NCBI GenBank assembly: GCA_026388765.1 | Contig: JAPLJC010000160.1 | Coordinates: 1 to 33,273 of the forward strand | Reading direction: 5' to 3' | Length of the DNA: 33,273 nt | Source of the DNA: Deltaproteobacteria bacterium | GTDB taxonomy: Bacteria; Desulfobacterota; Desulfobaccia; Desulfobaccales; 0-14-0-80-60-11 | Shown: piece by piece, positions 7,361-15,603 of the stretch | Layout: each line of letters opens with the position of its first letter | Position numbering within the stretch: position 1 is the first letter of the stretch | Made by a program: the position numbers and the translations under genes | The notes under the pieces: model-generated | What the model saw: the letters and a program-made list of their open reading frames with translations, nothing else | Databases searched by the model: none | What the model was told of the DNA's origin: nothing

Positions 7361-8281
7361 ATGGAAGCCAAACAGTTTAGCAAAACCGCTATGGGCACGG
7401 CCTTTATGCGCGCTTACCATGCCACCCACGACCATCCCAAAATCTTCGATGATTTCCTGGCGCATCGCCTGATAACGGAGGTAGAACACCGGCACATGGA
7501 AGCGCGCCAAATCGAGTTGTTCCAGCGGCTTGATCCGGCCCGGGCCGCGTTATGCCCTGATCAGGCGAGCGCCCTGGCGTGCTGGATGCAGACCTGGGCT
7601 CCTCCTCCCATCGCCCTCGGCCGGGCGCGCTATGCGGAAGACATCCTGGAGCAGGCCGTACAACAGCAGCAAGTGAAGCAGTATGTGATCCTCGGGGCCG
7701 GGATGGATACCTTTGCCTTGAGGCGCCCGGATTTGCTGGAGCGGCTGCAGGTATTCGAGGTCGACCATCCCGCCACCCAGGCCCATAAGCGCCGTCGCCT
7801 CCTGGAAATAGGCCAGGAGCCTCCGGCCCAACTCCATTTCGTGCCGGTGGATTTCAGTCGGGAGAACCTGGCCGACGCCCTGAGGCGCTCAGCGTATGAC
7901 CCGCAGACTCCAAGTTTCTTTAGTTGGCTGGGCGTCACCTATTATCTGACCCGCGCCGCGGGGTTCGCCACGTTGCGCGCCATCGCCGAGGTTGCTCCTG
8001 CGGGTAGCGCGGTCATCTTCGATTATCTGGATACCGACGCCTTTGTCCCCGAGAGAGTGGCTAAACGCGTGCAAATTATGATGGATAACGTGCGGCGGCT
8101 GGGAGAACCGATGATAACCGGCTTTGACCCGGCCACGCTCGCGGCGGACCTTGCAGCCATTGGCTTAAGTCTCCACGAGGATCTGGGCCCCGCCGACATC
8201 GAAGCGCGTTTCTTTGCGGGGCGCCCGGATGACTATCATGCCTCTGAGCATGCCCGCTTTGCCTGGGCGGTGGTCGCCTAA
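7361..8281 (+). CDS. Class I SAM-dependent methyltransferase, TIGR00027 / LCM-like family
   Basis: The 306-residue cytoplasmic protein carries the family signature: an SAM-binding loop VILGAGMDTFALR (about residues 108-120), FEVDHPATQAHKRRRL (about 132-147) with the acidic residue that binds the SAM ribose, the motif PSFFSWLGVTYYLTR, and VIFDYLD. This pattern is typical of TIGR00027 proteins, which resemble leucine carboxyl methyltransferases; several belong to secondary-metabolite pathways, but substrates are mostly unknown. A GAGGA lies about ten bases before the ATG. Neighbours do not reveal the substrate. It ends in TAA. Confidence 0.8.
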   Translation: MEAKQFSKTAMGTAFMRAYHATHDHPKIFDDFLAHRLITEVEHRHMEARQIELFQRLDPARAALCPDQASALACWMQTWAPPPIALGRARYAEDILEQAVQQQQVKQYVILGAGMDTFALRRPDLLERLQVFEVDHPATQAHKRRRLLEIGQEPPAQLHFVPVDFSRENLADALRRSAYDPQTPSFFSWLGVTYYLTRAAGFATLRAIAEVAPAGSAVIFDYLDTDAFVPERVAKRVQIMMDNVRRLGEPMITGFDPATLAADLAAIGLSLHEDLGPADIEARFFAGRPDDYHASEHARFAWAVVA

Positions 8282-8521
8282 AAGGCCCCACCTGGCGGGA
8301 AGAGCGGTAAAAAACATGGTTGGTCTGTCAGCGAGGATCTGGTCCCTTTTCCCAGGAGCGCGGGAAATATCTGGCGGCGCCCGGCCCTGGTTGTGATAAA
8401 ATTTCACCAGAGCCCTTGGGAATAGTCAAATTGCCGTCCAGCCCGGCAGCCTGGGCGTCTTGCCTGTGCCGGCGCCGGCCCAAGCCGGCAGCTACATAAG
8501 CCTGCCCTGAGAGGAGGAGAC

Positions 8522-9268
8522 ATGCTTCAAGGTATAGTTAGCACCCTGTCCAGCGCTTATGTCGAAATCATAATTTTATTCTTCCTGCTTATCGCCTTTG
8601 TCATGCATCGCCGGGACCCGCGCCTGGTGGTTTCAGGCATCCGCATAGTACGGACCCTGTTGGTGGTTTTGATTTTCTTTTATTTCATGTTCATCTGGGC
8701 CAGCACCGTACAGCCGACGCTGCGCAGCATCAGCGTTTTCGGGATGTTTCTGGTCAACCTCTTCATGCTTTACAATCTGGTTCTTGCCAGATTGGAGCGG
8801 CCGTACCGGGACGCCCTGGGGCTGATCACCAAGGAGCCGGAAAAACATGAGCTGATCCATAATGTCTGGCACACGGGCAAGAGATTTTATTATCTGCGTT
8901 ATGCCTGGTCCTCCCTGTTCAGCGGTGCGAACCCCTTGCATTACCTGCACGACCTGGCCACCGAAAGGGTTCGGGACGACATCAAGGACATCCTACGGCA
9001 TTACGGCGTGGAGCAAAAAATGATCACCGTGCCGGTGATGGCGGGCTTTTTAAAGAGCCAGATCGCCTGCGACCAAACCATGCCGGCGGACTTTAAGGAC
9101 GTGATGGTAAAGGCCATCGACGATTTCTCCCAGCACCCCTGGATTCAGGAACGGGGCAATGAATTTCTGCGGCTGGCCACGGAAAGGCCCGAGGACTTAC
9201 ACTTTCCCGAATGGATGGCTAGCTTTGATGCCTGCGTCAAAACTTACAAATCCAAAGAGCCTGTTTGA
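8522..9268 (+). CDS. Unknown membrane protein with soluble C-terminal domain
   Basis: This 248-residue protein is not recognised. Three hydrophobic helices are visible: about residues 12-30 (VEIIILFFLLIAFVM), 44-63 (LLVVLIFFYFMFIWA) and 70-88 (SVFGMFLVNLFMLYNLVL). A hydrophilic, mostly helical C-terminal domain of about 155 residues follows, rich in charged and aromatic residues (HNVWHTGKRFYYLRYAWSSL). A very strong ribosome site (GAGGAGGAG) lies just before the ATG, suggesting good expression. The M24 peptidase gene begins about 80 bases downstream, so the two are probably co-transcribed. It ends in TGA. Confidence 0.75.
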   Translation: MLQGIVSTLSSAYVEIIILFFLLIAFVMHRRDPRLVVSGIRIVRTLLVVLIFFYFMFIWASTVQPTLRSISVFGMFLVNLFMLYNLVLARLERPYRDALGLITKEPEKHELIHNVWHTGKRFYYLRYAWSSLFSGANPLHYLHDLATERVRDDIKDILRHYGVEQKMITVPVMAGFLKSQIACDQTMPADFKDVMVKAIDDFSQHPWIQERGNEFLRLATERPEDLHFPEWMASFDACVKTYKSKEPV

Positions 9269-9345
9269 AACTATTGGACCCTGCCAGGATTTCTGCTGCC
9301 AGTTGCGCCGTCGGTAAGCCGGGTGCTGCTTTACCGGCCGGAGGA

Positions 9346-10539
9346 ATGATGGAACCGGTGTCGATTACGGAAATTACTTCCCGGGTTGCGGCCCTGCAAC
9401 GGGCCCTGGCCGAACATAACTTCGACCTGGCCCTGGTCCACCAGGGCGCCGACCTGTTCTACTATACGGGTACGCTGGTGGACGGCTTCCTGGCGCTGTC
9501 GCCCCAGGTCAGTCCCGTGCTCCTGGTGCGCCGGCCCCAGGGCCGGGCCGAGGCGGCCCCGCCCGCCTGGCCCCAAGTTTTTTATAAGGATATCAAGGAA
9601 CTACCGGCTATCCTGGAGCGCGCCGGGCTCAAGCCCAAGGGGGCGGTGGGCCTGGAACTGGACGTCATGCCCGCCGCGATGTATCAAAGGCTGCAGGAGA
9701 AACTCTTCCCGCAGCAGTCCATTCTGGATGTCTCTCCCCTGATCCGGCGCCAACGCATGGTCAAGAGCCCCTTTGAAATTGAGCAACTGCGCCGGGCCGC
9801 GGCCATCATCGATCGGGCCTATGAGCAGGTGCCGGAAATAATCAAGCCGGGAATTTCTGAACTGGAGCTCTCCGCCGCCCTGGAATATCGGCTCCGGCTC
9901 CTGGGCCATCAGGGACTGGTCCGGGTGCGCAACTGGGACCTGGATCTTTTTTATGGGCACGTCCTCTCCGGGACCGCGGGACTGCACCCCGCCTATACCG
10001 ACACCCCCAGTGGCGGTCTGGGCTTCAGCCCCGCCTTTCCCCAGGGGCCGTCGTTGAAGAAGCTGGCCGCGGGTGAGCCCATCAGCATCGACCTGGTCGC
10101 CTGCGTCAACGGCTACCTGGTGGACATGACTCGGATGTACGCCCTCGGGTCCCTGCCGGATCGGGCCTGGCAAGCCTGGGGACTGGTGCAGGAACTGCAC
10201 CAGACCTTTCAGCAGGAGGCCCGGCCGGGAGTAACGCCTGGCCAACTCTTTCACCGCCTGTGGGACCTGGTCCGGGCCCGTGGGTTGCAAGACTGTTTCA
10301 TGGGTACGGGCCCCGACCGGGTGAACTTTCTGGGCCACGGGGTGGGGCTGGAGCTGGACGAATTTCCCTTCATCAGCGCCCGCTTTCCCTATCCCCTGGC
10401 GGAGAACGTAGTGCTGGCCTTCGAGCCCAAGTTCTTCCTGCCGGAGATCGGCATGGTGGGCCTGGAGGATACCGGGGTCATCACCTATGCCGGGGTGGAG
10501 TGGCTCACCCGCAGCCCCCGGGATCTCATGATTATTTGA
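9346..10539 (+). CDS. M24-family metallopeptidase (Xaa-Pro aminopeptidase/dipeptidase-like)
   Basis: The protein has an N-terminal creatinase-like domain (about 1-135) and a C-terminal pita-bread metallopeptidase domain. All five family metal ligands are visible: Asp in SIDLVACVNG, Asp in LVDMTRMY, His in FLGHGVGLELDE, Glu in LAFEPKF and Glu in GLEDTGVIT. It probably cleaves Xaa-Pro bonds in peptides in the cytoplasm using a dinuclear metal centre. The open frame extends upstream to a TTG at 9265 overlapping the previous stop, but the ATG pair at 9346/9349 follows a GGAGGA site and starts where homologues do. It ends in TGA. A short hairpin (CGGTAAGC/GCTTTACCG) lies just before the ribosome site. 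Confidence 0.85.
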   Translation: MMEPVSITEITSRVAALQRALAEHNFDLALVHQGADLFYYTGTLVDGFLALSPQVSPVLLVRRPQGRAEAAPPAWPQVFYKDIKELPAILERAGLKPKGAVGLELDVMPAAMYQRLQEKLFPQQSILDVSPLIRRQRMVKSPFEIEQLRRAAAIIDRAYEQVPEIIKPGISELELSAALEYRLRLLGHQGLVRVRNWDLDLFYGHVLSGTAGLHPAYTDTPSGGLGFSPAFPQGPSLKKLAAGEPISIDLVACVNGYLVDMTRMYALGSLPDRAWQAWGLVQELHQTFQQEARPGVTPGQLFHRLWDLVRARGLQDCFMGTGPDRVNFLGHGVGLELDEFPFISARFPYPLAENVVLAFEPKFFLPEIGMVGLEDTGVITYAGVEWLTRSPRDLMII

Positions 10540-10601
10540 ACCTCTGGATCAAATCATTTGCAGGGGGGCAATATTCCCTTGACCACCAAAGCACTTAAGT
10601 G

Positions 10602-10630
10602 TTAACAAATTAGTTATAATAATGTATTAT
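10602..10630 (+). promoter_or_regulatory. Likely promoter of the polysaccharide deacetylase gene
   Basis: TTAACA (10602-10607) and TATTAT (10625-10630) have 17-base spacing within an AT-rich pocket. A palindrome CACTTAAGTG (10592-10601) abuts the -35 box and could be an operator. Confidence 0.5.
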
Positions 10631-10672
10631 TTATGGGAGTATGATCCGGGAAGATCGGAAGAGAGGTATTTA

Positions 10673-10693
10673 ATGAGAGGAACCCGGCATTAA
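10673..10693 (+). CDS. Possible six-codon leader peptide (MRGTRH)
   Basis: GAGAGG (10661-10666) sits six bases before an ATG that opens a six-codon frame ending in TAA. The deacetylase ATG follows five bases after this stop and lacks a well-placed ribosome site of its own. The arrangement suggests translational coupling, but such tiny frames also arise by chance. Confidence 0.3.
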   Translation: MRGTRH

Positions 10694-10698
10694 CTGAG

Positions 10699-11502
10699 AT
10701 GAACCTCAAAAAATATTTCATCCCCCTAACAGCCCTTTTCCTATTGGCGGCCTGGCCGCTGTCGATCGCGGCGGCAGAGCCGGGAATTATTTGGGGCGGA
10801 CCCCCACAGGTGAAGCAGGTGGCCCTCACCTTCGATGACGGCCCCTCGCCCCGCTGTACTGCGAAAATTCTGTCCTTGCTGAAGCAATATCAAGCCCGTG
10901 GGACTTTCTTCGTCCTGGGGGCCCACGTGGAACGCTATCCCTGGCTGGTGCAGGCCGCCATCCGGGATGGCAACGAGGTGGGCAACCACAGTTTCGCTCA
11001 TCCCCGCCTCACCAAGAGCAGTGAGCTTTCCCGGGAACAAGAATTGGAGCGCACCGCCCTGGACCTGGAGATGTTGGGGTATCGCCCGGACCATCTCCTG
11101 TTTCGCCCGCCGTTCAGCGCCTATGACGGCCGGCTGGTGGCTTACCTGGCCCACACCCATCGGCAGATGGTGTTGTGGGGCATCGACTCCGGCGACTGGC
11201 GCGGCCTGCCGCCGGCGGAGATTGTCCACAATGTCCTCGACCGGGTGCGTCCCGGGGCCATCATCATTTTTCATGACTGCGATGAAAAGGAGCAGGCAGA
11301 CCGGCGCCCCACCGTGGAGGCCTTGAAGGTAATCCTGCCGGCCTTAAAGGCGGCCGGCTACCGGATGGTCACGGTTTCGGAACTCGTGGCTGGGGGTGAT
11401 GCCACGAAGCGCTCTTCGAGCCAATCGGAGTCGCTCCTGAAACAACCGGTCAAACCGCGCCTCGATCCCGCCGGGAAGAAAACTATTTCCGGTTCGTTAT
11501 GA
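10699..11502 (+). CDS. Secreted polysaccharide deacetylase (CE4 / NodB domain)
   Basis: The 267-residue protein has a Sec-type signal peptide (about residues 1-26, ending SIAAAEP). A single NodB homology domain follows with all CE4 motifs: TFDDGPS (44-50, catalytic Asp46 and metal Asp47), HSFAH (His97 and His101, metal ligands), RPPFS (136-140), DSGDW (163-167) and IIFHD (His192). The enzyme removes N-acetyl groups from cell-surface or extracellular polysaccharide such as peptidoglycan or chitin-like polymers; the exact substrate cannot be told. The last about 40 residues are a low-complexity Ser/Lys-rich tail. It appears to have its own promoter and ends in TGA. Confidence 0.88.
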   Translation: MNLKKYFIPLTALFLLAAWPLSIAAAEPGIIWGGPPQVKQVALTFDDGPSPRCTAKILSLLKQYQARGTFFVLGAHVERYPWLVQAAIRDGNEVGNHSFAHPRLTKSSELSREQELERTALDLEMLGYRPDHLLFRPPFSAYDGRLVAYLAHTHRQMVLWGIDSGDWRGLPPAEIVHNVLDRVRPGAIIIFHDCDEKEQADRRPTVEALKVILPALKAAGYRMVTVSELVAGGDATKRSSSQSESLLKQPVKPRLDPAGKKTISGSL

Positions 11503-11676
11503 TAATGCGCGGCCTCATCTCGGCGCTGATATCCATAATCATTGATTCTTCTCGCCTAGTTACCAAATAATCCCAATAAGTTAGATCACTAGTTGCCGAT
11601 CTGCGCGCGGCCGTCGCGCCTCCTCCTGACGAAATCCTTTAAGAAAAATCAATAACTAGCCGAATTAAGGAAATAT

Positions 11677-11717
11677 CCTTGCCAGCGGCTACCTTTTCCT
11701 CAAACCCTCTGGCAAGG
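11677..11717. repeat. Perfect nine-base inverted repeat with long loop
   Basis: CCTTGCCAG (11677-11685) pairs with CTGGCAAGG (11709-11717). No T-run follows, so it is not an obvious terminator. Function unknown. Confidence 0.5.
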
Positions 11718-11756
11718 CCTTGGCGTCCGGCAAAGAAACTGATCTGCCGTTAATTC

Positions 11757-11780
11757 GTTCCCAAGATCCTACTTGGGAAC
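11757..11780. repeat. GTTCCCAAG interspersed hairpin
   Basis: Perfect nine-base stem GTTCCCAAG/CTTGGGAAC with a six-base loop. Similar hairpins are known to me as dispersed repeats in several bacterial genomes. A weaker relative is at 5349-5365. Confidence 0.55.
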
Positions 11781-11933
11781 ACCAATTTGCCTCAAGCTCT
11801 GTTTGGGCAACATGCCGTCATAAAATGAAAATTTTTCTGCCACTCAGTCCTGCAAAGCAGCATTGCCTGAAAGTTGACTCCCTGGTTTGGGAACCGGAAA
11901 CGGGCCATGACTATCTGTTTGGAAATCTTTTCT

Positions 11934-11980
11934 GGCACCGGCTTTCCAGCCGGTGCCGGGGCAGGCTGAAGCCTGCGGCT
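11934..11980. repeat. GGCACCGGC tandem hairpins
   Basis: GGCACCGGC/GCCGGTGCC is followed by GCAGGC/GCCTGCGGCT. The order and core (CTTTCCAGCC, then AAGCCTGCGGCT) match the copy at 22490-22541. Confidence 0.65.
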
Positions 11981-12083
11981 CCATTTTCCATTTGAACCGT
12001 CAAGGCCAAATACTTGCCGAGATTAATGCGGAGGAAGCTCGTTCAGGGATGCAGCCCGCTCCTCAAAAACGAACGATAAAATC

Positions 12084-15000
12084 GTGATGTGGAAAATTAA
12101 TTATAAAATCATTCTGGTCGCCCTTCTCTTTGGCGCCCTTGCCTGGATGGCCGATGTCATATTCGATCTCTTTTCCCAACCTTACAAACCATTCCTGAAT
12201 CTGTTGCTCTTCGATCGCTCTCCTCATGAATTATATGAGCGCCTGCTCCTCTCGATTTTCGTCACAGTTTCCGTCGTCGTCGTTCCCTTGAAAACCGTTT
12301 CACTTCACCGGAAAACCAAGGAAGCCCTCTGGAAAGGCGAGCGCCTCTTAACAAATATTATGGACAGCATCCAAGATGGCTTGATCATCAAAGACCGCGA
12401 GTTCAATATCGTCCGGATCAACCAGGTAGCGGCCCGCTGGTACGACTACGCCATGCCCCTGGTGGGTCGCAAGTGTTACGAAGCTCTCAAGGGACTTGAG
12501 TCGCCCTGCCCTGACTGTCCCGCCGTCAGGGCCATGGAGTCAGGGAAAGCCGCCCACGAGGTCGTGCCCAAGCCGGGACCCGGTGGGCAAGAGGTAGGCT
12601 GGCTGGACCTCTATGCCTATCCCTTGGTGGATGCGGCGACGGGGGAAAGGAACGGCGTCGTCGAATTTGCCCGGGATATCACGCAAAGCCGGCAAACGCA
12701 GGAGGCCTTACAGGAGAGTGAAACCAGATACCGGATGCTGGTAAATAATATTCCGGCCGTGGTTTTCAAAGGTTATGGGGATTGGCGCGTCCAATTTGTC
12801 GACAACAAGATCGAGGAATTGACCGGATACCCCCAAGACGAATTTAACTCCGGCCGGATGAAATGGCGTGACCTGATCCTGCCGGAAGACCTGGAGGGGG
12901 CGCAAAGGCTATTCGTTCAGGCCTTAAAAACCACCCGGTCCTATACCAGAGAGTACCGCATCAGGCGGAAGGATGGCGGGGTCATCTGGATTCAGGCCCG
13001 GGGCCAGATAATTTGTGATCTCGCCGGGAAGATTGAATATGTTAGCGGAGTCTTTTTCGACATCACCGAGTCCAAGCAGGCCGAAGAGGCGGTAGCGCGG
13101 CTCGCCTCCTTCCCGCAATTAAACCCGGACCCCGTCCTGGAACTGGATTCTTCTTCCGGCCGCATCACTTATTGCAACCCTGCGGCCATTCAGGCTTTGG
13201 AAAAATTGGAGGTTTCGGAGGGACCACAGGCCTTTTTACCCCCGGACATGGACCAAATCCTGAAAACCCCCGAGGAAGAAAATGTGAGCCGGTTCTATCG
13301 GGAAGTGCAGATAAAGGATGCGGTGTTTGCAGAAAACATCGAATTTGTGCCGCAATATAATGTAATCCGCATTCGCGCCTTCGACATCACCGAGCACAAA
13401 CGGGCGGAGGACGCCCTGCGGAAAAGCCAGGCCAGCCTGGCGGAGGCGCAGCGTCTGGCCCATCTAGGAAATTGGGAATGGCAGATCCCGAGCAACGAAG
13501 TCATCTGGTCTGATGAGGTTTACCGCATCCTGGGGCTGCCGCTCGGGAAACTTGTGCCGTCTTTCGAGACCTATCTGACCGTCGTACATCCTGATGACCG
13601 CCTCCTGGCGAAAAAAGCCTTTAGCAACGTTTTGTACAATGACAGGCTTTATAGAATCGTGCATCGGATCATCAGGCCCGATGGCTCGCAGCGTTTTATC
13701 TATGCCCAGGGAGAGGTCTTTTTCGACGATTCCCGCCAGGCCGTCAGGATGATGGGCACGATTCAGGACATCACCGAGAGCAAGCTGGCTCAGGAGAGAT
13801 TGGCGGAAAGCGAAACGCGCTACCGGCTCCTGGCGGAACACGTCACCGACGTCATCTGGACCATGGATTTGCAAATGAACCTCACCTTTGTCAGCCCCTC
13901 CCTCCAGTGGCTCACCGGTTACGACGCCGGGGAGTGCCTGGGTTTATCCCTGGAGCGGATGCTTACCCCTGCTTCTCAGGAGTTGGCCCGAAACAAGCTG
14001 CAAGCAGAGCTGGCTCTGGAGGGGGATTTTAGGGACCCGGGTAGATCGGTGACCCTGGAATTGGAGCTGCTTCACCAAGACGGCTCCACCGTTTGGGCCG
14101 AAGTCAAGGCCTCCTTATTGCGGGATGACCAGGGGCGGCCGGTGGGCATCCTGGGGGTGACCAGGGACATTTCGGCCCGGCGGCAGCTGGAGGCGCAGTT
14201 GCAGCAAGCGCAGAAAATGGAGGTGGTGGGTCGTCTGGCCGGGGGCGTGGCCCATGATTTCAATAATCTGCTCACCGCCATCCTGGGCTACAGTGAGATC
14301 TTGCTGGCCAACCTCGACGTTCAGGATCCGACTCACCAGGACGCCATGGAAATCAAAAAAGCCGGGGAACGGGCCGCACTGCTGACCCGACAGCTCCTGG
14401 CCTTCAGCCGCCGCCAGGTGCTGCAGCCCAAATCCCTGCTGCTCAACCTGGTGGTCGAGAATCTTGCCAAGATGCTCAAACCGCTCATTGGCGAAGATAT
14501 CGCGCTGGAGCTCATTTCCGGCCCCGATTTAGGCAGGGTGATGGTCGACCCGGGCCAGATTGAGCAAGTCATCCTGAACCTCACGGTGAATGCCAGGGAT
14601 GCCATGCCCCGGGGCGGCAAGCTCACCATTCAGACGGCCAATGTGGCACTGGATGAAGCCTACACCCAGGGACATGCCGAGGTGCGGCCCGGCCGCTATG
14701 TGCTGCTGGCGGTGACCGACACCGGGTGTGGCATGGATACCGCCACCCGATCCCATATCTTCGAACCCTTCTTCACCACCAAAGAAATGGGCAAAGGCAC
14801 CGGCCTGGGTCTGTCCATGGTCTATGGCATCGTCCATCAAAGCCACGGCCACATCTGGGTCTATTCCGAGCCCGGTCAAGGGTCCACCTTCAAGATCTAT
14901 CTCCCCAGGGTGACGGCCAAGGCCGAATCCGCCTTGCCTGGTCGAGTCGCCGAGGCGATTCCCCAGGGCCATGAGACCATCTTGCTGGTGGAAGACGATG

Positions 15001-15338
15001 ACGGCGTGCGGCAGATAGCCGGCCGGATTCTCAGACGGAGCGGCTACCAGGTCCTGGAGGCCCGGGATGGCCGCCAGGCCCTGCAAATCTGCCGGGAGCA
15101 CCGGGGTGACATTCACCTGGTGTTGACCGACCTGGTAATGCCCGGGATCAATGGACGTGATTTGGTGCTTCGCCTGGCCTCCCTCCGTCCGGGGATCAAG
15201 GTGGTTTTTATGTCCGGATATGCCGAAGACTATGCTTTTGAGCAAGATGGGTTAGACACGGGCCTCGGGTTCATCCAAAAACCCTTCGAAGCCCAGGTTC
15301 TGACCCGCAAAATCTGGGAACAGCTACGCTCCTCCTGA
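12084..15338 (+). CDS. Multi-PAS hybrid histidine kinase with C-terminal receiver
   Basis: The 1084-residue protein has two N-terminal membrane helices (about 9-25 and 55-70). Five PAS-like domains follow: about 85-205 (with a cysteine motif SPCPDCPAVRA), 214-336, 338-440, 447-570 and 578-710. The kinase core has the H-box AGGVAHDFNNLL (His724), N-box NLTVNARDAMP, G1 DTGCGM, F-box FEPFFTTKE and G2 GTGLGLSMV. A receiver domain follows with VEDDD, the phospho-acceptor Asp1016 in VLTDLVMPG, and the IQKPF lysine. It is a complete sensor with its own receiver; no separate response regulator lies nearby, so output probably passes through a remote partner or phosphorelay. Start is GTG 12084 or ATG 12087, with a weak ribosome site. 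It ends in TGA. Confidence 0.9.
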   Translation: MMWKINYKIILVALLFGALAWMADVIFDLFSQPYKPFLNLLLFDRSPHELYERLLLSIFVTVSVVVVPLKTVSLHRKTKEALWKGERLLTNIMDSIQDGLIIKDREFNIVRINQVAARWYDYAMPLVGRKCYEALKGLESPCPDCPAVRAMESGKAAHEVVPKPGPGGQEVGWLDLYAYPLVDAATGERNGVVEFARDITQSRQTQEALQESETRYRMLVNNIPAVVFKGYGDWRVQFVDNKIEELTGYPQDEFNSGRMKWRDLILPEDLEGAQRLFVQALKTTRSYTREYRIRRKDGGVIWIQARGQIICDLAGKIEYVSGVFFDITESKQAEEAVARLASFPQLNPDPVLELDSSSGRITYCNPAAIQALEKLEVSEGPQAFLPPDMDQILKTPEEENVSRFYREVQIKDAVFAENIEFVPQYNVIRIRAFDITEHKRAEDALRKSQASLAEAQRLAHLGNWEWQIPSNEVIWSDEVYRILGLPLGKLVPSFETYLTVVHPDDRLLAKKAFSNVLYNDRLYRIVHRIIRPDGSQRFIYAQGEVFFDDSRQAVRMMGTIQDITESKLAQERLAESETRYRLLAEHVTDVIWTMDLQMNLTFVSPSLQWLTGYDAGECLGLSLERMLTPASQELARNKLQAELALEGDFRDPGRSVTLELELLHQDGSTVWAEVKASLLRDDQGRPVGILGVTRDISARRQLEAQLQQAQKMEVVGRLAGGVAHDFNNLLTAILGYSEILLANLDVQDPTHQDAMEIKKAGERAALLTRQLLAFSRRQVLQPKSLLLNLVVENLAKMLKPLIGEDIALELISGPDLGRVMVDPGQIEQVILNLTVNARDAMPRGGKLTIQTANVALDEAYTQGHAEVRPGRYVLLAVTDTGCGMDTATRSHIFEPFFTTKEMGKGTGLGLSMVYGIVHQSHGHIWVYSEPGQGSTFKIYLPRVTAKAESALPGRVAEAIPQGHETILLVEDDDGVRQIAGRILRRSGYQVLEARDGRQALQICREHRGDIHLVLTDLVMPGINGRDLVLRLASLRPGIKVVFMSGYAEDYAFEQDGLDTGLGFIQKPFEAQVLTRKIWEQLRSS

Positions 15339-15603
15339 TGGAGATGACTCTCCGCGGCCCTTCCCCTATCGACTTTCCGCCAGCCGCAAGCCTTGGCCCG
15401 CTAAAGTTTCCCGACCCGGGCTAAATGGACCTCCAGCCGCATTGCTATGGCCCCGCTGATGAGTTAATATTATCTAGAAGTTTTTCGAATCGTTTCCATA
15501 CCCGGCACCGCGTTACCAGAGGCTGCCCGGTGACGGCGGTCCGGCTCGCCCTACCGGCCTGCACCCGGCGGCTTTAAGGGGCGGCCTGGAGGATTTAGCC
15601 AAC

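Larger units (their letters stand above)
11503..12083. other. 581-bp intergenic region made of hairpins and repeats
   Basis: No convincing gene is seen. A 91-codon plus-strand frame (11720-11995) is built from repeat sequence and is rejected. The region contains CCTTGCCAG/CTGGCAAGG (11677-11717, nine-base stem, 23-base loop), GTTCCCAAG/CTTGGGAAC (11757-11780), and a GGCACCGGC/GCCGGTGCC hairpin followed by GCAGGC/GCCTGC (11934-11980). The last belongs to the same family as 22490-22541. Confidence 0.65.

Noticed and set aside
9265-9345. TTG start extending the M24 peptidase by 27 codons
   Set aside because: The extension is not family-like and the ATG pair at 9346/9349 directly follows a GGAGGA site.
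11720-11995. 91-codon open frame in the gap before the sensor kinase
   Set aside because: It is made of the GTTCCCAAG and GGCACCGGC repeats and lacks a ribosome site and any protein family resemblance.
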